From Promethearchaeota archaeon (GTDB lineage: Archaea > Asgardarchaeota > Lokiarchaeia > Sigyniarchaeales > SOKP01), in NCBI GenBank assembly GCA_019894815.1, contig JAGXNU010000009.1:1-23552 (forward strand): a stretch of 23,552 nucleotides of DNA, written 5' to 3'. Below, in pieces: positions 5,722 to 14,873 of this stretch. The notes below the pieces were generated by a model. That model had not been told where the DNA came from. It saw only the letters and a list, made by a program, of their open reading frames with translations, and did no database searches. Made by a program: the position numbers and the translations under genes. The first letter of the stretch is position 1, and each line of letters begins with the position of its first letter.

Positions 5722-8700
5722 TTTTTGCTGTTTAATTTTTGGATTATTGGTTAAGCTTTCAACATATTGTTCGACTAATTCCATCCTTTGAACGGTATAG
5801 TGATCTAGATTGAACTCTTTACAAAGTTTTTGAGCTCTAGGAATATATTTTTCTATACCTCCTCTATTTACTGTTAAGATCACTTTTTTACCACATTTAG
5901 GACATTTACCATTATTAGATAGCGGAGGTCGCCGAAATTTTTCATTACATTTTACACATCTGAACTCTTGAACTGAAAATTTACGTAAATTTCCTAGTAT
6001 ATCTGGATTGAAATGAGTTGACAGGATTTTTTCAGCAACTTTCTTTGCATCAACAGCTTTGATAATTTTCGCAATATATAATTGAGCTTCAATCTTTTCT
6101 TCCATATTTTCATGAGTTTTATACGCTGTCATCAATGGACCTTCATTTATATCATCCGTGGGAATATTGAATCCCAGATCTTCATATTGTTTTTCTGTAC
6201 CTAATCTAGATTTCACTATATTCATAATATCTTCAATTTCTAGTGGTGATGCGAAATTTTGAGTTGCTTCATAGAATTCTAAAGGATATCGGTATAATGT
6301 ATCAATGTTATGCGCTTCCCCATCAATTTCATTAGGATCTAACTTAGTAGAAATTACTAACGTAGCATCCATTCTTCCCCCAATCCTACTAGGTAAGTAA
6401 TATCTGGAAAAATTTAATAATGGATCAAGTAAAAGCATTATACCATCTTCATCGCCATCACAATTACGACGCTTGGCAGCATGCCAATAAGGATGAGCAT
6501 AAATAGACCTTGCTGGTGAAGTACCAATTATTCTACCAATGATACCCGCACTAGTATGAGGTGCTAAACCAACAACCAAGTGACCAATTAAATCATCTTT
6601 ATCAGATACATTATAAAATCGCTTTAATTGATAAAAACTCTCAAGCTCATCATCTAAAAATTTCGTAAGCCGTATAAAATAAATAGCACAATCTTCCGAT
6701 AAGAGAATGTCTTGTACTTTTAGTTCTACTATCTGATCAGTTTCCTCTAATGGGTTGCCTTGATAATCACATTTATATCCTAATTCTTTCAGTTTTTTGA
6801 TAGATGTGCCAATCTCTTTAGGCTTAAAATGGGTTAATGGTATATCAGTAGCATCATATCGTATCTCTGCCGTTTTGTATACTAACAAACCATTCTTTGC
6901 TCTTAATATACCTTTTTCAATGGGTTCAGGAAGTTTAAATTGATTGGTTAATCCAAAAATCGCCTTAAATTTTTTAGGTAGAGTTAATCCTAATGACGTG
7001 AGAGCAGAATTGATATAATTTTTAAAGTTAAGAGATGCTTCACTAGAGAAGCTTAATGCTTGACCGCATTGAGAGCATTTTTCATCATTCTTAGAATATG
7101 TTTTTTTACATTTTACACAGATCTTTTGTACTTCTGTATGACTTCCACATTTTGGACATTTATTAAAAAGGGAAACATTATGACAGTTAGGACATTTTTT
7201 TCTACCTACGTCAATTTTAATTTTTCCAAGCTCTATAGCTTTTTCAACTAATCGTTGATTCCCCACCTTATCGCTTAATGGAAACAATGAATGAACACCT
7301 TTCATTGATTTTCGTTCAGATTTTTCTGGTCGTCCCATTCTAGTTCCCATATAGTAAGGGGCTTTATTCCTTATTTCAAGTCCAGATCTAAGTTTAAAAT
7401 AAGAAAAACTATCATGAATACCTTCTAAGGATATATGATTTGAATTTAAAAGATCGAAAATAGATTGAAAAATATAATTCTTAGCTTTACTGAATTCAAT
7501 AACTCCATCCTTGACCAAATGGACAACAAAAGCCTTTTCTAAAATTTCTTTTATTTTTAGGTCGTTCTTCAAATAAATTTTCTTTTCAGATTCATCAAAT
7601 CCTTCATTCATGGCTGTTCGAAGTACTTCTAATTCAGTTACAGATACATTTCCCCAATAATCAGTATAAAACGGGTGTAGTGGAATTTTTAAACTGTACG
7701 CTAATTTTAGAGCATCCTCTGCTGAAGGAACATTATAGAACGGGTCTTGTATAAAAGCTTTTAGTTTTGGAGGTATTTTTCCTGTTTTTTGGAGAGCTTT
7801 TTCTAATTCTAATGCCCACCATTCTTCAACATAACCTGATGGGATTAATTTATGGTTATTTTCAGCAAATTCCCCAAAACCAAATAAAATATCACCTAAA
7901 AAAAGTATGCTTTCTACATCTGGAAAAATACGTATTGCTTTTTCCTTAGTTTTAACTTTTATAACGCTTCCATCCTTCAATTTTACTATTGGAGGCTCAA
8001 TGGAGCTTACAGGACAAATGCTCGCACTTTTCCCAGGGCGCTCTATTCTTAGTTGAGTGCCAATTGCTATGAAATTATCCAATAGAGTCATAGTCGCCGG
8101 ATGCATTCCTGCAGCTGCAAGACCTGTGTTTCTAGACCTACCATAACGAATTCGATGACCTCCGATACGTGAAGGATGACTGAAAACGGGTCTTCCTGCT
8201 ATTATATCTGAAACATATTTAGAATTAGGAACTATTTCTTTTTGATTAATAATTTCTTTATTATCCGAGTTTTCCGTTTTTTGAGAAATATTTTTTAATG
8301 ATTTTAACCATTCCCAACCTTTTAAATTCATGCTAGTGGCAATCTTCATTAATTTCGATGCTTTGAGAAGTATACCATCATTCAATACTAAACAAGCACC
8401 TCCTCGAATTTTATTAGTATCAACCCGGGGAAGATCCCGAAAAGCAGAAACTTCTTCATCTTCAGTTGAATCACCATTAATTTCAATTGGTAGATGTTCA
8501 ACAGCAAATCTTATTTCATCATTTGATGAAGGGTATTGAAGATGGACTCTACGATCATATAATTTAACTTCTTCCACATATCTTCCAATCTCTGCTTCAG
8601 TAGCCTCATACTTAGGGATATTTGACTTTTCTCGCACATAATCTGCAATAAGCACACATAAAGCTGCAGTAGTACCTCCTGCAGCTCGAATTGGTCCAGC

Positions 8701-9129
8701 AAAAAAGAGCGATAGATAGGATTTTCCATAATTATCTTTTCTAATGAGGATTTTTGATATTCCTTCTAATGGAGCACTAACAACCCCCATTGTCTTTATT
8801 GCTAACCCTACTCTAATTGCACGCTCCACTCTTTCATCTAAGGTTCCAATATTTCCTAATTTTTTTTCCAAAATATCGGAAACAACTTGAAAAACAATTT
8901 CATCATCAGATTTGCCACTATTCTTTAATTTTCGGATCACTTCAGCAATACCTTCTGGTCCTACAAGTTTTTCGACTCTTCCAGCTAGATCTTTTGCTTG
9001 TGGGGATTCTACAAATATTTCAGGATCTAAACCTTTCTGACGGGCTTTTTCAGCAATTTCATAACAATGATCTACATTTTGCTGAATTGTTGTAAAATAT
9101 TCTTCCATTTTTTTGCTTAAATCTGACAT
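5704..9129 (-). CDS. polC: DNA polymerase D (PolII) large subunit DP2
   Basis: This 1141-aa catalytic subunit of the archaeal replicative D-family polymerase is full length and has no intein. The N-terminal region contains the conserved FAGPIRAAGGTTAAL segment, and GGHRIRYGRSRNTGLAAAG follows. The catalytic aspartates are in NCDGDED, with D891, D893 and D895. Zinc-binding Cys clusters occur at about 645-690 (CPNC..CPKC..CVKC..CSQC) and 1057-1082 (CVKC..CPKC). The extreme C-terminus QQKLSDFF (1134-1141) is a PCNA-interacting PIP box. It pairs with DP1, encoded divergently 270 bp away rather than in one operon. The 3' end overlaps the M28 peptidase gene by 18 bp. Confidence 0.97.
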   Translation of the reverse strand: MSDLSKKMEEYFTTIQQNVDHCYEIAEKARQKGLDPEIFVESPQAKDLAGRVEKLVGPEGIAEVIRKLKNSGKSDDEIVFQVVSDILEKKLGNIGTLDERVERAIRVGLAIKTMGVVSAPLEGISKILIRKDNYGKSYLSLFFAGPIRAAGGTTAALCVLIADYVREKSNIPKYEATEAEIGRYVEEVKLYDRRVHLQYPSSNDEIRFAVEHLPIEINGDSTEDEEVSAFRDLPRVDTNKIRGGACLVLNDGILLKASKLMKIATSMNLKGWEWLKSLKNISQKTENSDNKEIINQKEIVPNSKYVSDIIAGRPVFSHPSRIGGHRIRYGRSRNTGLAAAGMHPATMTLLDNFIAIGTQLRIERPGKSASICPVSSIEPPIVKLKDGSVIKVKTKEKAIRIFPDVESILFLGDILFGFGEFAENNHKLIPSGYVEEWWALELEKALQKTGKIPPKLKAFIQDPFYNVPSAEDALKLAYSLKIPLHPFYTDYWGNVSVTELEVLRTAMNEGFDESEKKIYLKNDLKIKEILEKAFVVHLVKDGVIEFSKAKNYIFQSIFDLLNSNHISLEGIHDSFSYFKLRSGLEIRNKAPYYMGTRMGRPEKSERKSMKGVHSLFPLSDKVGNQRLVEKAIELGKIKIDVGRKKCPNCHNVSLFNKCPKCGSHTEVQKICVKCKKTYSKNDEKCSQCGQALSFSSEASLNFKNYINSALTSLGLTLPKKFKAIFGLTNQFKLPEPIEKGILRAKNGLLVYKTAEIRYDATDIPLTHFKPKEIGTSIKKLKELGYKCDYQGNPLEETDQIVELKVQDILLSEDCAIYFIRLTKFLDDELESFYQLKRFYNVSDKDDLIGHLVVGLAPHTSAGIIGRIIGTSPARSIYAHPYWHAAKRRNCDGDEDGIMLLLDPLLNFSRYYLPSRIGGRMDATLVISTKLDPNEIDGEAHNIDTLYRYPLEFYEATQNFASPLEIEDIMNIVKSRLGTEKQYEDLGFNIPTDDINEGPLMTAYKTHENMEEKIEAQLYIAKIIKAVDAKKVAEKILSTHFNPDILGNLRKFSVQEFRCVKCNEKFRRPPLSNNGKCPKCGKKVILTVNRGGIEKYIPRAQKLCKEFNLDHYTVQRMELVEQYVESLTNNPKIKQQKLSDFF

Positions 9130-9399
9130 AATGACATATTATTGATGTGAACTGAATCCAATAAACCAAATTTATTATGAATATATTGTATAAATAAATC
9201 TTAAAAAAATAAATGGAATTATTAATAGGCTAATTGAAAACTTATTTTAATAACCAAATGAGATGGTTGATTTTTAAATAAATCGATTGAAATCATACTC
9301 TCTCTTAAAATATAAGATGAGATGTTTGTTCTTTAATAATAAACAATATAATTATTCATTACAATACATATTATAAATTCTATCTCGAGAGAATAAACC
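9130..9399. promoter_or_regulatory. Divergent promoter region between DP2 and DP1
   Basis: This AT-rich spacer has no ORF. TATTATAAATTC at about 9368-9379 lies some 25-30 bp before the TTG start of DP1, a leaderless arrangement. GATTGAAATCATA (9285-9297) shares GAAATCATA with two sites upstream of orc1/cdc6 (13222 and 13270), so replication genes may share a binding element. Confidence 0.4.
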
Positions 9400-11148
9400 T
9401 TGAATCAAGAGTATCTTTCCATTAAGAGAGTATTGATAAATAGATTAGCAAATTCTGGCATAAATATTTCTCCCAAATCTATTGAAATCATCATGAAACT
9501 GGAAAATCCTCTAATTAAAGCCGATATCATAATACAAGAAATGAATATCATCCCCACATTTAATGGACATCTTACATTAGATGTAATGCAAAAAATATCA
9601 AATGAAGAAATCCAGAGGGTGTTGAAAAGAGAGAATCTGAAATTAAATCTTGATGAAAGAGCTAATCTTAATGAAAATAACTTTAAGAGCGATCGAACAG
9701 ACAATCCAGCTTTAATTAAAAGTGAAGTTGAAATAAATACTCAAATTTCTATTAATATTCCTCAGCCAAAAAAATTTAAATCAGTGGTCAATGGTCCTCT
9801 TCCAGCAAAAAGACAACAACCTAAAATTAAACAATTTGACTCAGCAAAGTCATCCCTCTCATTTAATCCCATAGCGAAAAATTATGAATTTGAATATAAG
9901 ATTTTAAAGGATCCAAATGGTAAATTGTTCACAAATGGAACTTTCGATGATTTCTATGAGATGACTGTAGATAAATACAATTCATTGCGTAATTTAATGA
10001 GAAATCGAACTGAAGTACTCTCAGCAACAAAAATTGAAAATATAATTAGATTATCTAATAATGCTGAAGTATCTACGATGGGGTTGATCAAAAGTATACG
10101 ATTAACAAAAAACAAAAATTATCTTTTATCATTAGAAGATTTAACGGGAGAAGTTAATGTATTAATCAAGAAAAATAATGAAGATCTCAATGATTTGAAA
10201 AGAACTGAACGGATCGTCAATGACCAAATGATATATGTGGAAGGGGTATATAATCCAAGTAATTCTAAAGGCGGGGGGATTATTTTTACAAATAATTTCA
10301 CGAAAATAGATATTCCTACTAATTTCCAACCAAATAAAGCTACTGAACCTCTTGCTGTTGCGTTAATCTCCGATACTCACATCGGAAGTAAAGAATTTGA
10401 AGAAACATTATTCAATAAATTTATCAGTTTCTTGAATGGTAAAGTTGGTGATGCTAAAGTAAGAAAATTAGCTGGAAAAATTAAATATTTGATTATTAAC
10501 GGAGATTTAATTGATGGAATCGGTATATACCCAAACCAGAATGAAGACCTCCTCATATCAGATATTTATAAACAATACGATAAAGCTACAGAATTTATAA
10601 AGGAGATACCCGAATATATTAAGATTTTTTATGTATCGGGTAATCATGAACCCGTGAGGAATGCTATTGCGAGACCTGCCGTTCCTAAAAAATATTGCAA
10701 AGGATTAGTAGATTTAGGAGTTAAATGTTTAGGAAATCCCTCCCTAATAAGTACCCACGGTGTTAAAACCCTTATATTTCATGGTGAAAGTATGCACGAT
10801 TTAAATATGTCCGTTCCTGATTTAGATATAAAAAAACCAATTGAGACAATGAAGGAATTACTCATTTGTAGGCATCTAGCCCCTACATATGGTGGAAAGA
10901 CTCAAATTGCACCCACAAGTAAGGATTGGCTTGTAATAGACACGATTCCAGATATATTTCACACTGGTCATCTCCACATCAATGGATTTGGTCGTTATCG
11001 AAATGTTAATCTGATCAACTCAGGATGCTTTCAAGCACAAACAGATTTTATGCGAAGTTTTGGCATAGATCCGACAATAGGAATAGTACCAGTTATTGAA
11101 TTAGATTCATTGAAATCTAGTTTATTAGATTTTAAAAGACAACTTTAA
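9400..11148 (+). CDS. polB: DNA polymerase D (PolII) small subunit DP1
   Basis: A 582-aa protein: the exonuclease/scaffold subunit of polymerase D and relative of eukaryotic B-subunits. An N-terminal helical domain (1-70) is followed by a linker, an OB-fold (about 225-290, with LLSLEDLTGEVNVLI), and a calcineurin-like phosphoesterase with every motif intact: D325 and H327 (SDTHIG), GD at 368-369, N415-H416 (GNHEP), H461 (FHGES), and H524/H526 (TGHLHING). It should therefore be an active Mre11-like 3'-5' proofreading nuclease. The start is TTG: the N-terminal domain is conserved from here, the next in-frame ATG is about 47 codons in, and a TATA box is correctly spaced upstream. It is followed after 12 nt by the zinc-ligand gene, probably one operon. 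Confidence 0.96.
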   Translation: MNQEYLSIKRVLINRLANSGINISPKSIEIIMKLENPLIKADIIIQEMNIIPTFNGHLTLDVMQKISNEEIQRVLKRENLKLNLDERANLNENNFKSDRTDNPALIKSEVEINTQISINIPQPKKFKSVVNGPLPAKRQQPKIKQFDSAKSSLSFNPIAKNYEFEYKILKDPNGKLFTNGTFDDFYEMTVDKYNSLRNLMRNRTEVLSATKIENIIRLSNNAEVSTMGLIKSIRLTKNKNYLLSLEDLTGEVNVLIKKNNEDLNDLKRTERIVNDQMIYVEGVYNPSNSKGGGIIFTNNFTKIDIPTNFQPNKATEPLAVALISDTHIGSKEFEETLFNKFISFLNGKVGDAKVRKLAGKIKYLIINGDLIDGIGIYPNQNEDLLISDIYKQYDKATEFIKEIPEYIKIFYVSGNHEPVRNAIARPAVPKKYCKGLVDLGVKCLGNPSLISTHGVKTLIFHGESMHDLNMSVPDLDIKKPIETMKELLICRHLAPTYGGKTQIAPTSKDWLVIDTIPDIFHTGHLHINGFGRYRNVNLINSGCFQAQTDFMRSFGIDPTIGIVPVIELDSLKSSLLDFKRQL

Positions 11149-11160
11149 TTAAGAATTATT

Positions 11161-11850
11161 ATGGATTTAACAATTCCCCGTAAAGATCTTTCAGATATGG
11201 TATTATATATTTGGAAAATCATTGGATTATCTTCAATATCATCCAGTGATCTTCTTTATAGCCTTTCATTTGAATTATTTTTATTTGATCCAAAAGAAGC
11301 TAAAAAATTTGTTGAAACTGCAATTTCTCAAAAATATTTAATTTTAGAGAGAGGTGATAATCTCAAATTATCAAAGGAACTAAATCAAGAATTATCGATG
11401 TGGCAAATAAAAAGAAAGGAAGAAATATCTGAGAGATTAACTTCCTCTAAAAGGATTAAAGACTTAAGAGTTGAAAAAGGAAATCTAATAATAAATTCTA
11501 ATCAATTCAAAACCCTATTTAAACTATTTGTTGATGAGGTTACAGCAGGGAGATCAGCTTCTATTTTACAATCTGATATAAAACTCCTCAAATTTGATGA
11601 TAAAACGGGAATTCTTAAAGCTACGGTAAAAGGATCTCAAGAAAATATTTATAAAATTGAAATAAATGTTAAGCTAAAAATATTAAAACATGATTGTCAT
11701 GATTTTCAAACAAGAAAATCCAAATCTAAGAAATTTTGTAAACATTTGGCCAGATTATTTTTTCTATTAAAAGAACAAGATGAAACTTCAGCTACTTATT
11801 TCTTAAAAGAAATTGGTGATAATATCAATGATTGGGAGTTTAATGACTAA
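11161..11850 (+). CDS. Uncharacterised protein with SWIM-like zinc ligands, in operon with DP1
   Basis: A 229-aa protein. The N-terminal 80 residues look like an all-helical, winged-helix-type region (SSSDLLYSLSFELF, then FDPKEAKKFVETAISQKYL) that recalls the archaeal DUF2240 family from memory. The C-terminal part holds HDCHDF (177-182) and FCKHLARLF (192-200): candidate ligands H177/C179 and C193/H195, resembling a SWIM finger (CxC...CxH) with one Cys replaced by His. SWIM fingers bind DNA or proteins. It lies 12 nt after DP1 and overlaps convergent orc1/cdc6 by 4 bp, so a role in replication or repair is likely but inferred. The function is unknown. Confidence 0.7.
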   Translation: MDLTIPRKDLSDMVLYIWKIIGLSSISSSDLLYSLSFELFLFDPKEAKKFVETAISQKYLILERGDNLKLSKELNQELSMWQIKRKEEISERLTSSKRIKDLRVEKGNLIINSNQFKTLFKLFVDEVTAGRSASILQSDIKLLKFDDKTGILKATVKGSQENIYKIEINVKLKILKHDCHDFQTRKSKSKKFCKHLARLFFLLKEQDETSATYFLKEIGDNINDWEFND

Positions 11851-13166
11851 AGTAGCTTTTTAAAAACGTTATTTTTGATTTTCACTTTATCAGTTTGTAA
11901 TAATAAGGGCTTATAATTCAATAAATCAGCCATCGCTATGTGTTTTACTTGAGATAATACTTTTTCAATCAATGATATATCTATGTCTAAAGTGATAATT
12001 TTAGTTCTCCCATAATGCCCCATTGATCTTGTAGTAGCTGTTATAATGCCTGCTAAAGCAAGTTCATTTATGTAATCTGATATTCTTCTTTTGGTTAATA
12101 ATTTTGTATTTGTTAGTTTATTTGTAAGTTCTAAGTGAATTTCATATATATCGCCTGAAGTGATGATATTTTCCTTAGAATACTTTCTCATTAAATAAAT
12201 CGCAGTAAGTGTTAATTGAGACTGTAAAGGCATTCCTAATATATATTCAACTACATTATCTTTCTCTATATCTTGTTGAGCTTTAGTTACATCCGATTCA
12301 GAGACGAAAGCTCTCTGATTTCTCTCTGAATTTTCTCCCGCTTTTCTTAACAATTGAAGTGCTTTACGAGAATCACCGTGTTCCTTAGCAGCTAACCCCG
12401 CACATAATTTTATCACTCCTTCATTAATAACACCCTCTTGAAATGCAACTTTTGCTCGTTTCTCAAGAATATCTGCTAATTCATTTGCATTATATGGATG
12501 AAATACCAATTCTTCTTGACCCAAACTTGATTTTACTCGTGGATCTAAATATTCTTTAAATTTCAATTTATTTGAAATTCCAATGACGTTAGTTCTACAG
12601 ACATCTAAATTTTCATTTAATCGGGTTAGATCATAAAGAATTTCGTTTCCTCCCTTTTTTTCAATAAGAATGTCAATTTCATCTAAGACAAGAAAACAAA
12701 CATTTGATTTTATGCATAAATCGAGTAAACCTAATAGCTTCTTAAAAATTATATCTTTTGGTAAACCCGTAGGAGGGATTTTTTCTTTTCCACTTATAGT
12801 ATTATATATGTGTGCTAAAATTCGATAAGGTGTTGAAACAACATTACAGTTGATATATATCCACCAAGGTGGATTTGAATCACAGTGTTGGGCTAACTTC
12901 TGACTAACATATCTTATTGTAGCTGTTTTACCCGTACCAGTCATCCCATAACATAAGAAATTTGGAGGAACATCTCCTTTCAATGCACAAGCAGTAAGTC
13001 CTGCTATTTGTTCAATCTCAGCATCTCTATGTGGTAATTCATCTGGTATGAAAGATGGATCTAGTGCTTCCCGTTTTCTAAAAATTTTAGGACCATTCAC
13101 ATAATTTTTGTAAAATTGATCAATGTTAAAGCTATAGTTGTTATTATTATTTTGGTTAGTCAACAC
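11847..13166 (-). CDS. cdc6: Orc1/Cdc6 replication initiator
   Basis: A 439-aa AAA+ origin-binding and helicase-loading protein. Walker A is GMTGTGKT (74-81) and Walker B LVLDEID (159-165); sensor 1 is in IGISN (195-199) and sensor 2 Arg267 in GDSRKAL (264-270). The C-terminal 130 residues form the winged-helix DNA-binding domain (ITSGDIYEIH, then a wing near YGRTKII). The first residues are Asn-rich and disordered-looking. The start is GTG at 13166-13164, followed at once by TTG; the TATATATT-like box near 13188-13196 suggests an almost leaderless mRNA. Archaeal orc1/cdc6 genes usually adjoin the origin they bind, and the upstream region fits that. Confidence 0.96.
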   Translation of the reverse strand: MLTNQNNNNNYSFNIDQFYKNYVNGPKIFRKREALDPSFIPDELPHRDAEIEQIAGLTACALKGDVPPNFLCYGMTGTGKTATIRYVSQKLAQHCDSNPPWWIYINCNVVSTPYRILAHIYNTISGKEKIPPTGLPKDIIFKKLLGLLDLCIKSNVCFLVLDEIDILIEKKGGNEILYDLTRLNENLDVCRTNVIGISNKLKFKEYLDPRVKSSLGQEELVFHPYNANELADILEKRAKVAFQEGVINEGVIKLCAGLAAKEHGDSRKALQLLRKAGENSERNQRAFVSESDVTKAQQDIEKDNVVEYILGMPLQSQLTLTAIYLMRKYSKENIITSGDIYEIHLELTNKLTNTKLLTKRRISDYINELALAGIITATTRSMGHYGRTKIITLDIDISLIEKVLSQVKHIAMADLLNYKPLLLQTDKVKIKNNVFKKLL

Positions 13167-13469
13167 TTACATCATTCCTTTAATGTGAATATATAGGATG
13201 GATAGCAAAAAAATTCCAGTCGAAATCATATCATTTCTAATGCAAGATATGAATATAAATTTATTTATTGAAATCATATTAAAGATTTAATAAGACCATC
13301 TTGCAACAACCTAATCAATAAAATATAATATTATTGTCGGGAATATAAAAGATCATTATTAGTTGGCCAATATTATTAAACTCCTATTAAAAAGGAAAGT
13401 AAAACTTAATATTTAATTTCAATAAAAAATTATTTCATCTAATTTTCCTATTTACCGTAAATTGTAAAA
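13167..13469. other. Candidate replication origin / orc1-cdc6 upstream region
   Basis: This 303-bp gene-free region lies between orc1/cdc6 and carS. TTCCAGTCGAAATC (13214-13227) matches the archaeal mini-ORB core TTCCAGTGGAAAC at 11 of 13 positions. TGCAAGAT (13241-13248) and ATCTTGCA (13298-13305) form an inverted repeat around 49 bp of nearly pure A/T, the layout expected of a duplex-unwinding element. GAAATCATA occurs at 13222 and again at 13270. TTGGCCAA (13363-13370) is palindromic. It also contains the promoters of both flanking genes. Origin function is inferred. Confidence 0.45.
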
Positions 13470-14243
13470 ATGTCCGAATACGATAATAACGATCCTTCAA
13501 AAAAGAAACACATAAGAATCGCGATAATATTAGCGCTTGCTTGCGGATTGATGATCTTATTAGATTTTATAGTTATCTCACAGATTTATTCATGGCCAGA
13601 TTGGGTGGCAACTCTAGTTTTTAGCATGTTATTCATTGTTCCTGCATACCTTTCTAATGCCGGTATGGTTTTTGTAGGTGGTGGAAAACCAATAGATGGA
13701 GGAAAATTTTGTAAAGATGGAAGAAGATTATTCGGGGATCACAAAACGGTAAATGGACTAATTAAAGGACCGCTCTATATAGGAATTCCAATCTCTATTG
13801 GTATATTTTTACTGTTTCTCGTTTTATGGCCAGTAATTCAACTAATTCCAATTACAGTTAATCAGCTAGGAATATCTAAACTATATTCTGATTTGAAGTT
13901 ATTTGAATTTTACTTCATTGGTGGTTCACTTCCATTTGGGCTTTTAATGTTAATAATAAGGATAATATTGGTCTCATATGGAGCATCTCTTGGTGATTTA
14001 GCGGGATCCTTCATAAAAAGACGTTTTAATTACCCTAGTGGAGCTCCATTCTGGATAATTGATCAACTAGATTTTGCTTTGGGAGCAATTCTTCTTGCCT
14101 CAATTCCGGCTTTCATATTTCCTGGGATATATTATGCTCCTGATTTGAACATCATAATATTTCTAATGATAATTACTCCTTCAGTAAGCATCATTGCAAA
14201 CACAGTAGCCTACGTTGTCGGATGGAAAGATGTACCATGGTAA
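13470..14243 (+). CDS. carS: CDP-archaeol synthase (CarS)
   Basis: A 257-aa integral membrane enzyme that transfers CTP to unsaturated archaetidic acid (digeranylgeranylglyceryl phosphate), giving CDP-archaeol for archaeal polar lipid synthesis. Hydrophobic segments lie at about residues 17-35, 43-62, 105-128, 150-172, 195-215 and 225-245. The cytidylyltransferase motif region GKFCKDGRRLFGDHKTVNG (near 80-100) and GASLGDLAGSFIKRRF followed by FWIIDQLDFALGA (about 172-205) carry the acidic metal-binding residues. Start is an ATG after an AT-rich leader. It ends one base from the convergent KH-domain gene. Confidence 0.94.
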   Translation: MSEYDNNDPSKKKHIRIAIILALACGLMILLDFIVISQIYSWPDWVATLVFSMLFIVPAYLSNAGMVFVGGGKPIDGGKFCKDGRRLFGDHKTVNGLIKGPLYIGIPISIGIFLLFLVLWPVIQLIPITVNQLGISKLYSDLKLFEFYFIGGSLPFGLLMLIIRIILVSYGASLGDLAGSFIKRRFNYPSGAPFWIIDQLDFALGAILLASIPAFIFPGIYYAPDLNIIIFLMIITPSVSIIANTVAYVVGWKDVPW

Positions 14244-14244
14244 A

Positions 14245-14778
14245 TTAAAGCTTTACAACTTCACATTTTATGTTAACTTGAAATCCTTTATTTTCTCCAA
14301 AACTTACATTCTTTTCAAAAAGTTTATTCACCGCTTTTATGTACTCTCCTCGACAACCGATGGCAATTCCTCGTTCCACAAAACTTAAAAATCCGACTAT
14401 TATCTCTATTTTACCAGAATAAACATTTCGATGTACTCTTATATCATGAACATAGGGGTCAGGAAAGAAATTATACAATAGTCTTAAAAGAGTTTTTTCC
14501 TCGCGGATTATTAACAATTTCTTAACTCGCAGTTGTCTTCTCATGAGAGGTAAGGAGAGTTTTGCTTTAAAATAATCCCGACTATCTACAAAAAAAAACA
14601 CGAAATTACTAATTAATATAATATTTTTAGGATAACGCTTGCAGCGTTGGTAAAAATAATGATAAAGGAGTATTTCTCGATTTGTATATTTTTTTTTAAT
14701 ATGTAGTCTCTGATTAAAAAATGAATCCGTAGAATCTATAGAATTTATATCCAACATGTATATGTTATTTTTCAACAA
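14245..14778 (-). CDS. Basic protein with C-terminal KH-like domain
   Basis: A 177-aa basic protein. The C-terminal segment (about 120-177) has a KH-type core, IEIIVGFLSF...RGIAIGCRGEYIKAVNKLF, with the GxxG loop GCRG at 141-144, then an IKCEV strand; it resembles the KH domains of archaeal NusA-like proteins. The N-terminal 100 residues are rich in Lys/Arg/Phe/Tyr and match nothing I recognise. The start is uncertain: TTG at 14778 is the longest reading, but ATG at residue 8 (14757) may be the true start. RNA binding is likely and the specific function unknown. It lies between carS (convergent, 1-bp gap) and archease (divergent). Confidence 0.6.
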   Translation of the reverse strand: MLKNNIYMLDINSIDSTDSFFNQRLHIKKKYTNREILLYHYFYQRCKRYPKNIILISNFVFFFVDSRDYFKAKLSLPLMRRQLRVKKLLIIREEKTLLRLLYNFFPDPYVHDIRVHRNVYSGKIEIIVGFLSFVERGIAIGCRGEYIKAVNKLFEKNVSFGENKGFQVNIKCEVVKL

Positions 14779-14873
14779 TCATTTTAAAGTCCTCTAAGAA
14801 AAAATTATTGAATATGAGATACTTTATTAATAAAGAATCAATTTTATAATTCTATTACGAGAATGAAAAGAAA

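Noticed and set aside
8511..8729. Small ORFs of 60-110 codons opposite or inside the large genes (for example 1129-1335, 2144-2428, 2882-3217, 8511-8729, 9405-9704)
   Set aside because: They overlap well-supported genes in other frames, have no recognisable motifs, and read as shadows of the real codons.
5704..9129. Possible intein in DP2
   Set aside because: DP2 genes often carry inteins at the catalytic site, but the NCDGDED region and the rest read through at normal length with no splicing blocks.
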